Below are positions 50,563 through 59,937 of a DNA stretch of 64,000 nt, piece after piece. The DNA is taken from contig JBGAPF010000008.1 in assembly GCA_044221445.1 (NCBI GenBank), positions 1 to 64,000 on the forward strand, in the 5' to 3' direction. Positions within the stretch are counted from its first letter, which is position 1. Each line of letters opens with the position of its first letter. The DNA comes from JBDHTS01 sp044221445 (lineage in GTDB: Bacteria; Pseudomonadota; Alphaproteobacteria; Micavibrionales; Micavibrionaceae). The notes beneath the pieces are model-generated. The model saw only the letters and a program-made list of their open reading frames with translations, was not told the origin of the DNA and made no database searches. The translations under genes were made by a program, and so were the position numbers.

Positions 50563-50682
50563 CCCGCGCCCATACTCATACACGACACATCGGTGAACCG
50601 ACTGTATCGATATAGTTATTTTTCAGAATGGACAACCGTGGGCGGGAAATTATGAGAAGTTAATTGCCCTGTAATGCTTACA

Positions 50683-51741
50683 TCACGCCATTTTCAGGTC
50701 GCGGAAGCCGACCATTTTGCGGTTGTCTTCGTCCCACAGCGCCCATTTAACGCATTGGAGACTCTGGCGCAGGGTCAGGCGGTTCATGTCCTGCAGTTCC
50801 CGGCTGCCGTTCAGGCAGGACTGGAGCTTGTAGTTCGGAATCAGGGCGCACAGATGGTGGATGTGATGCAGGCCGATATTGCCGGTGAACCATCGCAGGA
50901 CCGGGGGCAGGACGTAATAGGAGCTGCCCAGCAGGGCCGCTTCCTGGAAATTCCACTGGGCGTCGGGATTCCAGTAGGTGTCCTCGAACTGGTGCTGGAT
51001 GAAAAACAGCCAGCCACCGACCCATGACGTGATCAGGATGACCGGCACGAACACCATCAGGACCGGCTTCATCCCGAAGGCGAGAATCATCAGGCCGTAA
51101 AAAACGACGATGGCGATGTTGAGCATAAGGATGCTGCGCCACGCATCGGAAAAGGGGACGGTACGGTAATCCTCGAAAAACGCCAGAGACTGCGTCAGCG
51201 GAAAGCGCTGGACGATGAAGATGTACAGCGGCGTTCCCAGGACGAGCAGGATGAAGGGGTTGCGGTAGAACCGGTACGCGAAACGGCGGCGCGGCGGCAG
51301 GGCCTGGTATTCTCGGACGGTCAACGTGTCGATGCTGCCGATGCCGCGGCGGCTCAGGTTGCCGGAGGCGGAGTGGTGTTTGTTATGCGCCTTGCGCCAG
51401 AAATCATAGGGGGTGAGCGTCAGGACACTGATGGCGCGGCCGACAATGTCGTTCGCGAAACGGGAACGGAAGAGGGAGCCGTGCCCGCAATCATGCTGCA
51501 TGATAAAGAGGCGCACGAGCAGCCCGGCGGCGGGCAGGATCAGAAGAGCGTATATCCATGAGTGGGCGGCAAATCCCTGAAGCATCGCGGCGCACAGGAC
51601 GGAAAACACCAGGCCGGTTACGGCGACCTGGATCACGGCGCTTTTGGTGTCGGCGCCCTTATAGGTGTTGCAATGGGTCGTCAGGCGCTTGACGCGCTCC
51701 CTGATTTCCGGAGGCGTGTTCGAGACGGTCATATCGGACAT
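50683..51741 (-). CDS. Membrane fatty acid desaturase
   Basis: This 352-residue di-iron desaturase has three His boxes: HDCGH (in FIMQHDCGHGSLF, about residue 83), HNKHH (in WRKAHNKHHSASG, about residue 118) and HHIHH (in NIGLHHIHHLCALIPNY, about residue 298). Four hydrophobic segments surround them. The box spacing matches the acyl-lipid delta-12/omega-3 desaturase group acting on phospholipid acyl chains; the exact position cannot be told. Start 51741 is used; ATG 51732 is equally possible. It lies in an envelope-lipid neighbourhood with pcs 10 kb away. It is separated from tamA by 120 bases and has its own leader upstream. Confidence 0.88.
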   Translation of the reverse strand: MSDMTVSNTPPEIRERVKRLTTHCNTYKGADTKSAVIQVAVTGLVFSVLCAAMLQGFAAHSWIYALLILPAAGLLVRLFIMQHDCGHGSLFRSRFANDIVGRAISVLTLTPYDFWRKAHNKHHSASGNLSRRGIGSIDTLTVREYQALPPRRRFAYRFYRNPFILLVLGTPLYIFIVQRFPLTQSLAFFEDYRTVPFSDAWRSILMLNIAIVVFYGLMILAFGMKPVLMVFVPVILITSWVGGWLFFIQHQFEDTYWNPDAQWNFQEAALLGSSYYVLPPVLRWFTGNIGLHHIHHLCALIPNYKLQSCLNGSRELQDMNRLTLRQSLQCVKWALWDEDNRKMVGFRDLKMA

Positions 51742-51855
51742 AGGGGAGGAGTTACCTTAAAAGGCGATGCGGCCTGCACCAAGCGGTCTCATTGAAAACA
51801 GTTTTCAGAGCGGATTATTCTTGCAAGGAACGAGGGCGCAGGGCAAGCATTATCG

Positions 51856-52956
51856 TCACAGCGGAGCCGACATGTTCCAGCTGATATCGAATTCTTCCAA
51901 CGCTTTCAGATAGCTGTCGAGATCGATGAAGCCCATGCAGGGGTAAGCCCCCGTTGCGCCGATGCGGCCGTCCGCCAGACGCCTGGCCATCAGGATCGAC
52001 GGCATGCAGGGTATGTAAGGTCCATGGCCGCTGCCCGCCGTCAGGGTAAAGACGCGTTCCAAGGGTCGGCCTGCGGCATCGGCGCCCGACAGGCGCATAT
52101 AGAAAGCGCTTCGGTCGCTTCCGAGGCGGTCGAGCAGGCCAGCCGCGCGGAGAAAGAAGGGCGCTGCCGGCGCCAGCGAACGGATCAGACCCGAACGGAC
52201 GCCCCATGTCAGAAGCCAGAGCGCGAGATGGACGGCGGGCAGTTCGAGTCCGGCATAGAAACGGATGGTCTTCAGCGCCGGATAACGTTCCGGGAACAAA
52301 GCGAGGTCGGGAATGTCGCAATTGCCCAGAAGACGCCAGCCGAGACTTTCGAAACGGCGGGCATGCAGCCCCTGCCAGCCATAGATCGTTTTCACCTTGC
52401 CGTCGATCAGGGTCGAGAACGGCTTGCCGGCATAGCCGAGGACGGCTGCCGCAGTCGCCTGACCGCGGCTGGTTTTCTGGGCCGTGGCGATGCCGTAATC
52501 GACGTGGCGCAGAACGCCGAACGCATCCTTGTACCGGTCAATAATGGCCGAGGTCAGGCAGGGTACGGAGCTTGCGCCGCTGACGACAAGGATACCGGCG
52601 TCTTTCGCCATCCCGTCAAGAGTCCCGATGCGGGCGACGAAATCGCGCCCGTCCGCCAGGTCGATATAATGGCAGCGCAGCCGGATGCAGGCACGGGCGA
52701 CGTCATATCCCTGGCCCTGGAACGGGCCTGAAGCATGGATCACGATGTCGGGACGGATCTCGGCCAGCGACTGATCGGGATCGCGCGCGATATCCATCTC
52801 CGCCCAGCCGCAGCCGATCGTATCCGCGAAAGCGCGCGCTTTCCCGCCGGAGCGGCCCGCGACGATGATCGTCATATCGTCGCCACGCGCCAGGTGGCGG
52901 GCGATGAAACGACCGAAATTACCGTAACCGCCGATGATAAGGACGCGTTTTTTCAT
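51856..52956 (-). CDS. Saccharopine dehydrogenase-like NAD(P)-binding protein
   Basis: This encodes 366 residues from ATG 52956 (MKKRVLIIGGYGNFGRFIAR), which overlaps the stop of the upstream DUF4166 gene by four bases. It has a Rossmann fold with GGYGNFG, then IVIHASGPFQGQGYDVARAC and CHYIDLADGRDFVARIGTLD, as in saccharopine-dehydrogenase-like (trans-acting enoyl reductase) proteins. It is shorter than lysine-pathway enzymes and in such operons is unlikely to make lysine. The coupling to DUF4166 is informative: in some bacteria the two are fused. A role in lipid or quinone-type reduction is an inference. Confidence 0.8.
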   Translation of the reverse strand: MKKRVLIIGGYGNFGRFIARHLARGDDMTIIVAGRSGGKARAFADTIGCGWAEMDIARDPDQSLAEIRPDIVIHASGPFQGQGYDVARACIRLRCHYIDLADGRDFVARIGTLDGMAKDAGILVVSGASSVPCLTSAIIDRYKDAFGVLRHVDYGIATAQKTSRGQATAAAVLGYAGKPFSTLIDGKVKTIYGWQGLHARRFESLGWRLLGNCDIPDLALFPERYPALKTIRFYAGLELPAVHLALWLLTWGVRSGLIRSLAPAAPFFLRAAGLLDRLGSDRSAFYMRLSGADAAGRPLERVFTLTAGSGHGPYIPCMPSILMARRLADGRIGATGAYPCMGFIDLDSYLKALEEFDISWNMSAPL

Positions 52957-53576
52957 CGGTCCTTGACGATTTTGAACGTACCGCTGTAGCTGAAAACCCG
53001 GCCCCACAACGGATGGCGAATTTCCATCTTCATGGAAAACGTATCGTCGTCCACGGGCGTTTCCTCGGCGCTTCCGCGGCCGATAATGCGATCGAGCGGC
53101 AGGGAGATCAGGCGGTTTCCGGTTTTAAGCGCATAGCCCTTATGGGTCAGAAGGATTTTTTTGCCGTTCCATTTATAATGCGCCTGCCAGCCGATGCCGA
53201 AGCGCATCAGTTCGATGATGTCGCCGCCGCCCGCCGGGATCATGGTAGAGCGGAAACGGTAGGGTTCCCGGCCGGGGAAATGAAAGATCCTGTCAAAGCG
53301 AAAAGCGTTCGAGCGTGTGTCGGACACAAACAGGACGGTGGCGGGGATATGCCGGCCTTCATAGGGGACGAGCGTGCCGGCAAGGCGGAACAGGGGGCTG
53401 AACAGCCGGCCCGCCAGCGAACTCTCGACGTTCATGGAGCCTTCGACGATCACGACGTCGTCATGATAGGGGCGGTTGGCGTAATGTCGGCGCATCACGG
53501 GCGGAAGCTTGTCCCAATCCCCGCCGAACACGGATTTGAAAATGGGATCTTCTGTGCCCGCCGTTTTATCGCTCAT
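52953..53576 (-). CDS. DUF4166 protein
   Basis: This encodes 207 residues with DUF4166 features: IFKSVFGGDWDKLPPVMRRH at residues 12-31, GRLFSPLFRLAGTLVPYEGR, FRFDRIFHFPGREPYRFRST, LMRFGIGWQAHYKWNG and the end HPLWGRVFSYSGTFKIVKD. The family often appears as the C-terminal half of saccharopine-dehydrogenase-like proteins; here it is a separate gene coupled to one by a four-base overlap. Its own function is unknown. It follows the DUF2269 gene by one base. Confidence 0.82.
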   Translation of the reverse strand: MSDKTAGTEDPIFKSVFGGDWDKLPPVMRRHYANRPYHDDVVIVEGSMNVESSLAGRLFSPLFRLAGTLVPYEGRHIPATVLFVSDTRSNAFRFDRIFHFPGREPYRFRSTMIPAGGGDIIELMRFGIGWQAHYKWNGKKILLTHKGYALKTGNRLISLPLDRIIGRGSAEETPVDDDTFSMKMEIRHPLWGRVFSYSGTFKIVKDR

Positions 53577-53577
53577 G

Positions 53578-54045
53578 TCATCCCGGTTTCATAACCATCA
53601 GGAAGAAGATTATGACGAGACCGAGGAAGGCTGGCCAGCCCAGAATGAACCATATTTTAAAAAGACGCGCATAATGGTCGGGCAGGGGTGCGTTTGTATC
53701 GACGCAGGTCTTCAGCATGTGTTTCAGCCTGATTTGAATCCATACGACGGGCAGCCAGCACAGGCCGGCCAACCCATAGAGGCCGTATGTCGCCATCAGC
53801 CAGGGCGCCTGGGGGTCGTGGCCGCCCGAATGCACAAGCCATGCGCCCGATAAAGGCTGCAGGACGACCGCGGGGAGGGTGAAGACGTAATCGGCGAGAA
53901 CGGTCGTGCGGACGGCAAAGAATTTTTCGCGGAGGTCTTCGGTGAAATGCGACCGGACCATGAAGAACGCGATGCCAAGACCTGTCCCGAACAGAACGGT
54001 TGCGCTGAGGATATGCACGGTCTTGATAACGGAATAGGCATCCAT
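53578..54045 (-). CDS. DUF2269 membrane protein
   Basis: This encodes 155 residues with four transmembrane segments (about 8-30, 50-72, 80-104 and 130-152). It opens MDAYSVIKTVHILSATVLFG with the conserved His and GTGLGIAFFM, characteristic of DUF2269, and has a YGLYGLAGLCWLPVVWIQIR central helix and LGWPAFLGLVIIFFLMV at the end. The function is unknown. It appears to head the DUF2269-DUF4166-SDH-like operon; its start lies 11 bases from the RTX gene stop, which may therefore read into it. Confidence 0.82.
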   Translation of the reverse strand: MDAYSVIKTVHILSATVLFGTGLGIAFFMVRSHFTEDLREKFFAVRTTVLADYVFTLPAVVLQPLSGAWLVHSGGHDPQAPWLMATYGLYGLAGLCWLPVVWIQIRLKHMLKTCVDTNAPLPDHYARLFKIWFILGWPAFLGLVIIFFLMVMKPG

Positions 54046-54055
54046 AAGTGCGCCG

Positions 54056-56812
54056 TCAGGCCAGAAGGTCGGATAAATGGACGCCGGGCCGGAGAGGATC
54101 CTCGAACGTGGCCAGAAGGACGGCTCTGGCCGCGCCGGGGCCGTCAGGATCGAGATAGAGGCCGGTCTGGCCGGAGATCGTCGTGACGGAGGCCGTCGCC
54201 CTGCCGGTCAGAAGCGCGTCCAGGTCGATACGGTCCTCGCCAAGGCGGAAGTCGATCAGCACATCGGCGGCATCGGACAGCCTGCCAAAAACAAAAACGT
54301 CGTTGCCGGTGCCGCCATACAGATAGTCCCTGCCGTCACCCCCGTCGAGCCGGTCATTGCCGCCGCCGCCGTTGATGACATCGACACCGGCGCCGCCATT
54401 AAGGACATCGTCGCCCGTCTCGCCATAAAGACGGTCTTTATCCGCGCCGCCTTCCAGCCTGTCGTTGCCGTCCCCGCCGGTCAGCGTGTCTTCGCCGGGG
54501 CCGCCGTCGAGCGTGTCACGTCCCCGCCCGCCATCGAGCAGATCGTTATGCCAGTTGCCGTACAGCGTGTCATCGCCGTCGCCGCCATAGAGCCTGTCGC
54601 TGCCATCCCGGCCCGAGATGATGTCGTTGCCGCCACGCCCGTCGATCACGTTATCGACCCCCTGGCGGCCCTCGATCAGGTCGTCGCCCGCGGTTCCCTT
54701 CAAGGAAGGCGGCGAGAGCGCGTCATGCGGCAGCGCCGTCAGCCTGCCGTCGATGTCGGCCAGAAGGTTTCCCGAAGTCAGCAGGCCGATCCTGACATTG
54801 CGCAGGCTGACGGTCGTGCCGTCGTCAAGGCTGAGCATCGCGTCGCTGCCGGACTGGGAAAGATGCGCCATGCGCAACGCCGTCTCGGTATAGCCCCGCA
54901 CCACGATACGGTCGCCGGTCGAGAAGTCATAGACCGTCATCCCGTTGTCGCCGCGCGATATGACGAAAGTATCGTTGCCGACGCCCCCGAGCACGCGGTC
55001 GCTGCCCGTGCCGCCGTCGATGAAATCGTTGCCCGGCCCGCCGTCGAGCACGTCGTCTCCCGCGCCGCCATACAACTTGTCGTCGTCCCAGCCGCCTTCG
55101 AGGATGTCGTTGCCATCGTCGCCATAGAGAATGTCGTTGCCATCCCGGCCGATAAGCTGGTCGTTGCCGGACAGGCCGTGGATGGTATTGACGCCGTGAG
55201 TCCCTGTCAGAAGTTCTGCCCCGTTACTGCCGGTCAGGTTCAGGGGAGCGGCAGGATCGGAGGGTGGCGGAAGCGGTAGATCGCCGGAAGGCACAAGACC
55301 GGTCAGGTTGAAAGCGATGTTGGCGCCCAGCAAGGAACCCAGCGTCACGTTTTTCAGCGTGACCGTAATCCCTTCGAACGCGAGCGCCGCATCGTGGCCC
55401 GTCTGCCGCCAGGGCAGCGCGGCCAGGCTGTTCGCGTGGAATCCGTTCAGGACGAGGATATCGCCGGTAGCGCCCGTGGCGAAATCGGTGACGGTGAGGT
55501 CGCCATCGCCCGCTTTGACGACGAACCAGTCCCGACCTTCCCTGCCCGTGACGGTATCGCCGCCGATTCCACCCACCAGGACGTCGCGGCCCTTGCCGCC
55601 GGTCAGGACATCGTTGCCTTCACGCCCGTCGAGATAAGCGCCGCCATTCCATCCGAACAGCGTTTCGTCGCGGTAGCTGCCAAAAGCTATCTTGAAAAGA
55701 TTTACGTTTTTGGAAATGTCGGTGGGAGGATTGGGATCGCCGCCGTCGTCGACGAGGCCCCAGGATTTGCGGCTGCCGTCGGTATCCCGGCCGTCAAGAT
55801 AGTTGGCGTAGTCGACCAGCACCGTGTTCGACCGGTCCGGCCCGCCATGATAATTGACGTCGCGGTTCATCGTGCGGATATGCACGTCGTTATAAGCCTC
55901 GGCGTTCCAGCCGCTGAACAGAAAGGAATGGCGGATATTGATAAGGTCGAGATTGGTGAACTTGCCGTAAAACACCTCCTCGATGCTGAGCCCGTATCCG
56001 TTTTTATCGCTGCCCGTATTATGCGCGCCATCGGCCAGGTAATTGTCCACGACGGGTTCCAGCGCGCGGCGGATGATAAGGCCGGAGGACGCCGCGTTTA
56101 CCACAGAGAGGTTCCGGACATCCAGCCCCAGCGTCCCCTGAATCAGGATGGCGGTCGCTTGGGTATAGCCGGTCAGAGGATTGCTGAAAAAATGCGGGTC
56201 TTTCGGGGCGCCAAGATCGTACGTCACGGTCATGTCGGACATATGGACGTTTTGCAGCAGATTGTACTTCGACAGCGTGGTCGAGCCCGCCGTCATGTCG
56301 AAAGCGATCTCGTGCTTCAGATAAGCGAGGTTGCCGACGACATGGTCGACTTCCACCAGGCTTTCGCGCAAGGGCTTTTCGTCCCAGTATTCGCTGTTTT
56401 TTACGATATTGTAGGGACCGTATTTCAGCAGGCTGGAATCGTTGGCCATGTGCAGGCCGAGAACGTCGCCCGCCTTGACGTCCGTGCCGGGGGGCAGCGT
56501 CAGGGTCCGACTGCCCTGTGTGACGTCGACGGTCAGTTTTCTTTCCCATACGGGATCGTCGCCGTCGAAGCGGATGCCTTCGGCGTCGTCATGGTCGATC
56601 ACGATGGTCGTCTTGTCGCGGCCCGCGCCTTTCAGCGTGATGTCGCCGCGCGCGATAATCAGCGTGTCGGTCAGCGTATGCCGCCCGGCCTCGAACAGCA
56701 GCGTTGCGCCGACGGGCGCGTCGCGCGCCGCCAGCGCAATGTCGGTCACCGATGCGCCCGGAAAGATATGATAGGTTTTATGAGAAGAGTCATATGTGAT
56801 GCGGGAAGCCAA
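54056..56812 (-). CDS. Beta-helix/RTX secreted protein
   Basis: This encodes 918 residues. Residues about 1-400 form a right-handed beta-helix: an opening strand pair (HTLTDTLIIARGDITLKGAG) then repeating segments (SGLIIRRALEPVVDNYLADG, KFTNLDLINIRHSFLFSGWN), typical of pectate-lyase, epimerase or tailspike-type folds. Residues about 400-480, 545-650 and 700-840 are RTX repeats (GNDILYGDDGNDILEGG and similar), separated by short beta domains, and the C-terminus (DFRLGEDRIDLDALLTG onward) is a type I secretion signal region. No YGFDPHE-type epimerase motif is present, so the activity is unnamed. Lyase, epimerase or glycan-binding roles are all possible. Confidence 0.85.
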   Translation of the reverse strand: MASRITYDSSHKTYHIFPGASVTDIALAARDAPVGATLLFEAGRHTLTDTLIIARGDITLKGAGRDKTTIVIDHDDAEGIRFDGDDPVWERKLTVDVTQGSRTLTLPPGTDVKAGDVLGLHMANDSSLLKYGPYNIVKNSEYWDEKPLRESLVEVDHVVGNLAYLKHEIAFDMTAGSTTLSKYNLLQNVHMSDMTVTYDLGAPKDPHFFSNPLTGYTQATAILIQGTLGLDVRNLSVVNAASSGLIIRRALEPVVDNYLADGAHNTGSDKNGYGLSIEEVFYGKFTNLDLINIRHSFLFSGWNAEAYNDVHIRTMNRDVNYHGGPDRSNTVLVDYANYLDGRDTDGSRKSWGLVDDGGDPNPPTDISKNVNLFKIAFGSYRDETLFGWNGGAYLDGREGNDVLTGGKGRDVLVGGIGGDTVTGREGRDWFVVKAGDGDLTVTDFATGATGDILVLNGFHANSLAALPWRQTGHDAALAFEGITVTLKNVTLGSLLGANIAFNLTGLVPSGDLPLPPPSDPAAPLNLTGSNGAELLTGTHGVNTIHGLSGNDQLIGRDGNDILYGDDGNDILEGGWDDDKLYGGAGDDVLDGGPGNDFIDGGTGSDRVLGGVGNDTFVISRGDNGMTVYDFSTGDRIVVRGYTETALRMAHLSQSGSDAMLSLDDGTTVSLRNVRIGLLTSGNLLADIDGRLTALPHDALSPPSLKGTAGDDLIEGRQGVDNVIDGRGGNDIISGRDGSDRLYGGDGDDTLYGNWHNDLLDGGRGRDTLDGGPGEDTLTGGDGNDRLEGGADKDRLYGETGDDVLNGGAGVDVINGGGGNDRLDGGDGRDYLYGGTGNDVFVFGRLSDAADVLIDFRLGEDRIDLDALLTGRATASVTTISGQTGLYLDPDGPGAARAVLLATFEDPLRPGVHLSDLLA

Positions 56813-56993
56813 AGGTTTTTTCTTTCATTTATTGTCACAAAAAACAAACCCGTCCCCATCGGGGGCCAGAGTGAAGCCGGACTGAAAACACCGGTCAAAT
56901 GCCTTGAGTATAATCAAAGCGACTTTAGAAAATACGCAGTTTGGTTGTCAATAGCACCCAGGATGAAGGCTTCATCGCCAGGGCTTATAATGT

Positions 56994-59756
56994 TCAGACC
57001 GCCCCGAAAGCATTGGCGGTTACCAGATTATGGGTCAGGTCAAACGCACCCGCATCTATGCCCGTGAGGCGCGCGATGGATACAGCGTTAAACGCCGTGC
57101 CCGACCCATCGGCATCGAAGGAAACCACCGTATCGGCGCCGTCCTGCGCGATGCTGACCATGCCATCGGCGACTGGATCCGCGCCGATGTAGCCCGCCGC
57201 CGTCAGAAGCGCGCTGATATCGACCGTGTCTCCGCCTTCGCCCGTCTCAAAACCGACGATGGTATCATGGATATCGAGGGCAGGATTTTCCGAGGCGCCT
57301 GCAATCTCCGCAAGGACGCTGGGATGAAAATAAAACACGTCGCTTCCGGCGTCGCCGTAAAGAACGTCCTGGCCCGTGCCGCCGATCAGGATATCGTTGC
57401 CTTCCATGCCGTGAATCGTGTCGTTTCCGTCCGTCCCGGCGATGATGTTATCGCTTGCATTGCCATCGATCGCCATGCCTGGATCGGCATGAATGGTGAG
57501 GTCGGCCAGAAGATTGCGGGGATAAGGGCCGGGATTGTCGAGCACATGATCCTGGCCCATATCGAGCGCGATAAAGTCAGCAAGGCGGTCGCCGACGATA
57601 TGCCGCGACGGGAGGGCGGTATGCCATGAATCGGTGATCCAGTCCGGATCGTAGCCGGGCGTATCGGGCGAAACTTCCTGGAGCAAAGGCAGGTCGGCAT
57701 AATTCACCGCGAGGTGAATGTCGTTATATTCAAGCGCCAGCTGCTGCTGCGCGTGATGCAGATAATCGAGGCCGAGGTTGATTTTGTCGATCGTATGCTG
57801 TTCCTGGCCTTCGGCGAGCGCGCCCGCCGTGCTGAAGCGGCCTGTCTGCATGATGTAGAACTGCACGTCGCTGCCGACATGGGCCTTGATGTAATCGAAC
57901 ACGGCGCGCGTCGAATCCATATAACGTTGCGCCTGCAGAAGCCGACCGGCTTCGGTTTTGGGGGTGCCGATCGAATTCGCCTCGGATTCGCCCTGGCCCC
58001 AGACGATGGTCGGCGTCACCGCGCCCTGGGCCCGCAGGTCGGCAATCTGCTTGATCATCAGATCGACAGCCCGCACCAGGATCTCGCCCGGCTTGCCCTC
58101 GTCCGGATACCACCAGACCCTGTCCGCATTGTTGTGCGCGTCGCCATCAACGGTCGAGCCGCCGACGGCAAGGTTGACGAACTGGTTCTTTTCATCCTGG
58201 AGAAGGGTGACGACTTGAGAGAATCCTGTCTGATTTTTCAGGCCGTTTTCAAGATGGGAAATTCCGGAGTCGCCGTTTGTGATCAGGCTGAGGCCCGATG
58301 CGTTCGACTGGCCCAAAACGCTTGTGTAAAGAATGGAGGGTGTATGTGTGATCAGGTTTTCTGCGGCAGAAAAAACCTTACTCGACACGCCTTTCAGAGT
58401 CGCCAGAAGAACGGGCGAGTCCGCGCCGCCGAAACCGTCCGCGTCGAAATTGATCAGGGTGTTGCTGGAGTTTTTGACAATGGTAATGACTCCGTCGGCG
58501 ACAGGATTGGTGCCGTGATAATTTGCGGCGGACAGAAGCTCGCTGACATCCAGGCGGTCGCCGCCCGTTCCCGCCCTGAAATCCCAGATCGTGGCGCTGG
58601 CATGGCCCACGTCGTTCAGAAACGCGCCGGTGAATTTAAACGTATCGGCGCCCAGGCCTCCATAAAGCTGGTCCGATCCGGCATCGATCAGCAACAAATC
58701 GTCGCCTGCGTCGCCGCTGATGGAATCGTTGCCCGCGCCGCCGATCAGCGTATCGTTGCCGCCTTCGCCATACAGCGCGTCGTTTCCGAGGCCGCCATAC
58801 AGGATGTTGCCGACATCGTCGCGGCCATGAATGACATCGTTGAGATCGGAACCCATGATGTTCTCGACGGAATACAGCAGGTCGTAGCTGCCATGCCCGT
58901 CCTGCGACACGATCGTCAGGTCCGAGGGAGCGGTGTTGCCGGGCCCGCCAGGTAGGATGACCGGTCCGGACGCATCCGGCGCGATCACCAGGTTGTCCGC
59001 CGTGAAGTCCGTCGCATGAATGCCCATAAGCTTGACGAGCTGCCGTCCGCCCACGCCGCCGAAACCATCCGGATCGAGCTGGATTGTGGTATATGTGCCC
59101 ATGTCGCGCACGCGGATGAACCCGTCGGCGACAGGGTCCGTGCCTTTGTAGCCGACATGCTGGAGCAGCGCGGAGACATCCAGAGCGTCGCCGCCGGGGC
59201 CGACAGCGAAATTCTTGATTTTGGGAGTCACGGCGTCGATGACGTCATCCCATGTAAAGCTGTGAACGGTACCGATGACGGAGGCCGGCGCAAGGGTCAC
59301 CTGCAGGGGTGCGTTCACATTGATGCCGACCATGGCCATCGCATAGGTGACGGTATCGCTGTCCGAGCCGATCTGGCCGCTGAGTCCCCCGATCACAAGG
59401 TCGATACCCTGGCCGGGGTTTATAATGTCGTTGTCGCTTCCGCCTATGACAATATCGTCACCCGTAGCCGCGCTTAAGTAATCCGCGCCCCCATACCCCA
59501 GGACAAGGTCATGCTGTCCTGTTTCGGAAATAAGGATTTCAGAGCGGGCGGCTTTCGACGAGGTTTCTCCCTTGAGGACGCTGTCATGCATGGCCAGGAA
59601 TTCCGGAGAGACCATGCCGGACAGATTGGGGGCTACATATGTCTGCAGCGTCTGGACAAGGCTGGACGGCGTCAGCGTCGGCAGGCCGTCATTTGCGAAG
59701 CCGTAATAGGCCGCGAGGTTGTTCCACCAGACAGGTTTGGCCAAAGTCACAGGCAT
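56994..59756 (-). CDS. RTX protein with SGNH/sialate O-acetylesterase-like domain
   Basis: This encodes 920 residues. RTX repeat blocks lie at about residues 80-130, 305-365 and 790-825. Between them, residues about 475-725 carry an SGNH-hydrolase core of the sialate-acetylesterase type: SVLGQSNASGL with the nucleophile Ser in GQSN (near 482), TIVWGQGESEANSIG (near 589) and ITDSWHTALPSRHIVGDRLA with the D-x-x-H pair (near 709). All catalytic elements are present. The short beta domains D-x-x-D-V-S-x-L-L-x-x-x-G-Y-x-G appear three times. Substrate is inferred: an acetylated sugar polymer, plausibly the one modified by the epimerase encoded next door. There is no Sec signal, in keeping with type I export. 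Confidence 0.85.
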   Translation of the reverse strand: MPVTLAKPVWWNNLAAYYGFANDGLPTLTPSSLVQTLQTYVAPNLSGMVSPEFLAMHDSVLKGETSSKAARSEILISETGQHDLVLGYGGADYLSAATGDDIVIGGSDNDIINPGQGIDLVIGGLSGQIGSDSDTVTYAMAMVGINVNAPLQVTLAPASVIGTVHSFTWDDVIDAVTPKIKNFAVGPGGDALDVSALLQHVGYKGTDPVADGFIRVRDMGTYTTIQLDPDGFGGVGGRQLVKLMGIHATDFTADNLVIAPDASGPVILPGGPGNTAPSDLTIVSQDGHGSYDLLYSVENIMGSDLNDVIHGRDDVGNILYGGLGNDALYGEGGNDTLIGGAGNDSISGDAGDDLLLIDAGSDQLYGGLGADTFKFTGAFLNDVGHASATIWDFRAGTGGDRLDVSELLSAANYHGTNPVADGVITIVKNSSNTLINFDADGFGGADSPVLLATLKGVSSKVFSAAENLITHTPSILYTSVLGQSNASGLSLITNGDSGISHLENGLKNQTGFSQVVTLLQDEKNQFVNLAVGGSTVDGDAHNNADRVWWYPDEGKPGEILVRAVDLMIKQIADLRAQGAVTPTIVWGQGESEANSIGTPKTEAGRLLQAQRYMDSTRAVFDYIKAHVGSDVQFYIMQTGRFSTAGALAEGQEQHTIDKINLGLDYLHHAQQQLALEYNDIHLAVNYADLPLLQEVSPDTPGYDPDWITDSWHTALPSRHIVGDRLADFIALDMGQDHVLDNPGPYPRNLLADLTIHADPGMAIDGNASDNIIAGTDGNDTIHGMEGNDILIGGTGQDVLYGDAGSDVFYFHPSVLAEIAGASENPALDIHDTIVGFETGEGGDTVDISALLTAAGYIGADPVADGMVSIAQDGADTVVSFDADGSGTAFNAVSIARLTGIDAGAFDLTHNLVTANAFGAV

Positions 59757-59869
59757 TGCGCTATCCCCTAAATAAATTTTCCGTATGGCGAATAAGGTTT
59801 ATGCATAACGAGTTTTTCTAATATATGAAAATGATAATTTTTATAGCTTTTGATCTCGTACGCCCCTTT

Positions 59870-59908
59870 ATCCTCCTTCTCTTCGCATATGCGAAAACGA
59901 AGGAGGAT
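59870..59908. promoter_or_regulatory. Long hairpin with nested palindrome
   Basis: ATCCTCCTTC (59870-59879) pairs with GAAGGAGGAT (59899-59908), enclosing the perfect 14-base palindrome TTCGCATATGCGAA (59882-59895). It lies between the epimerase stop and the esterase-gene start. It lacks a U-run on either strand, so it could be a terminator of another kind, a regulator site or an RNA stability element. Confidence 0.5.
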
Positions 59909-59937
59909 TCAAGAGGGATTCTATGAAAACCAACGCC

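Noticed and set aside
54300..55650. Regular short repeats suggestive of a CRISPR array
   Set aside because: They are codon-level repeats of RTX nonapeptides (GGxGxDxLxG) within an open reading frame; no spacer/repeat structure.
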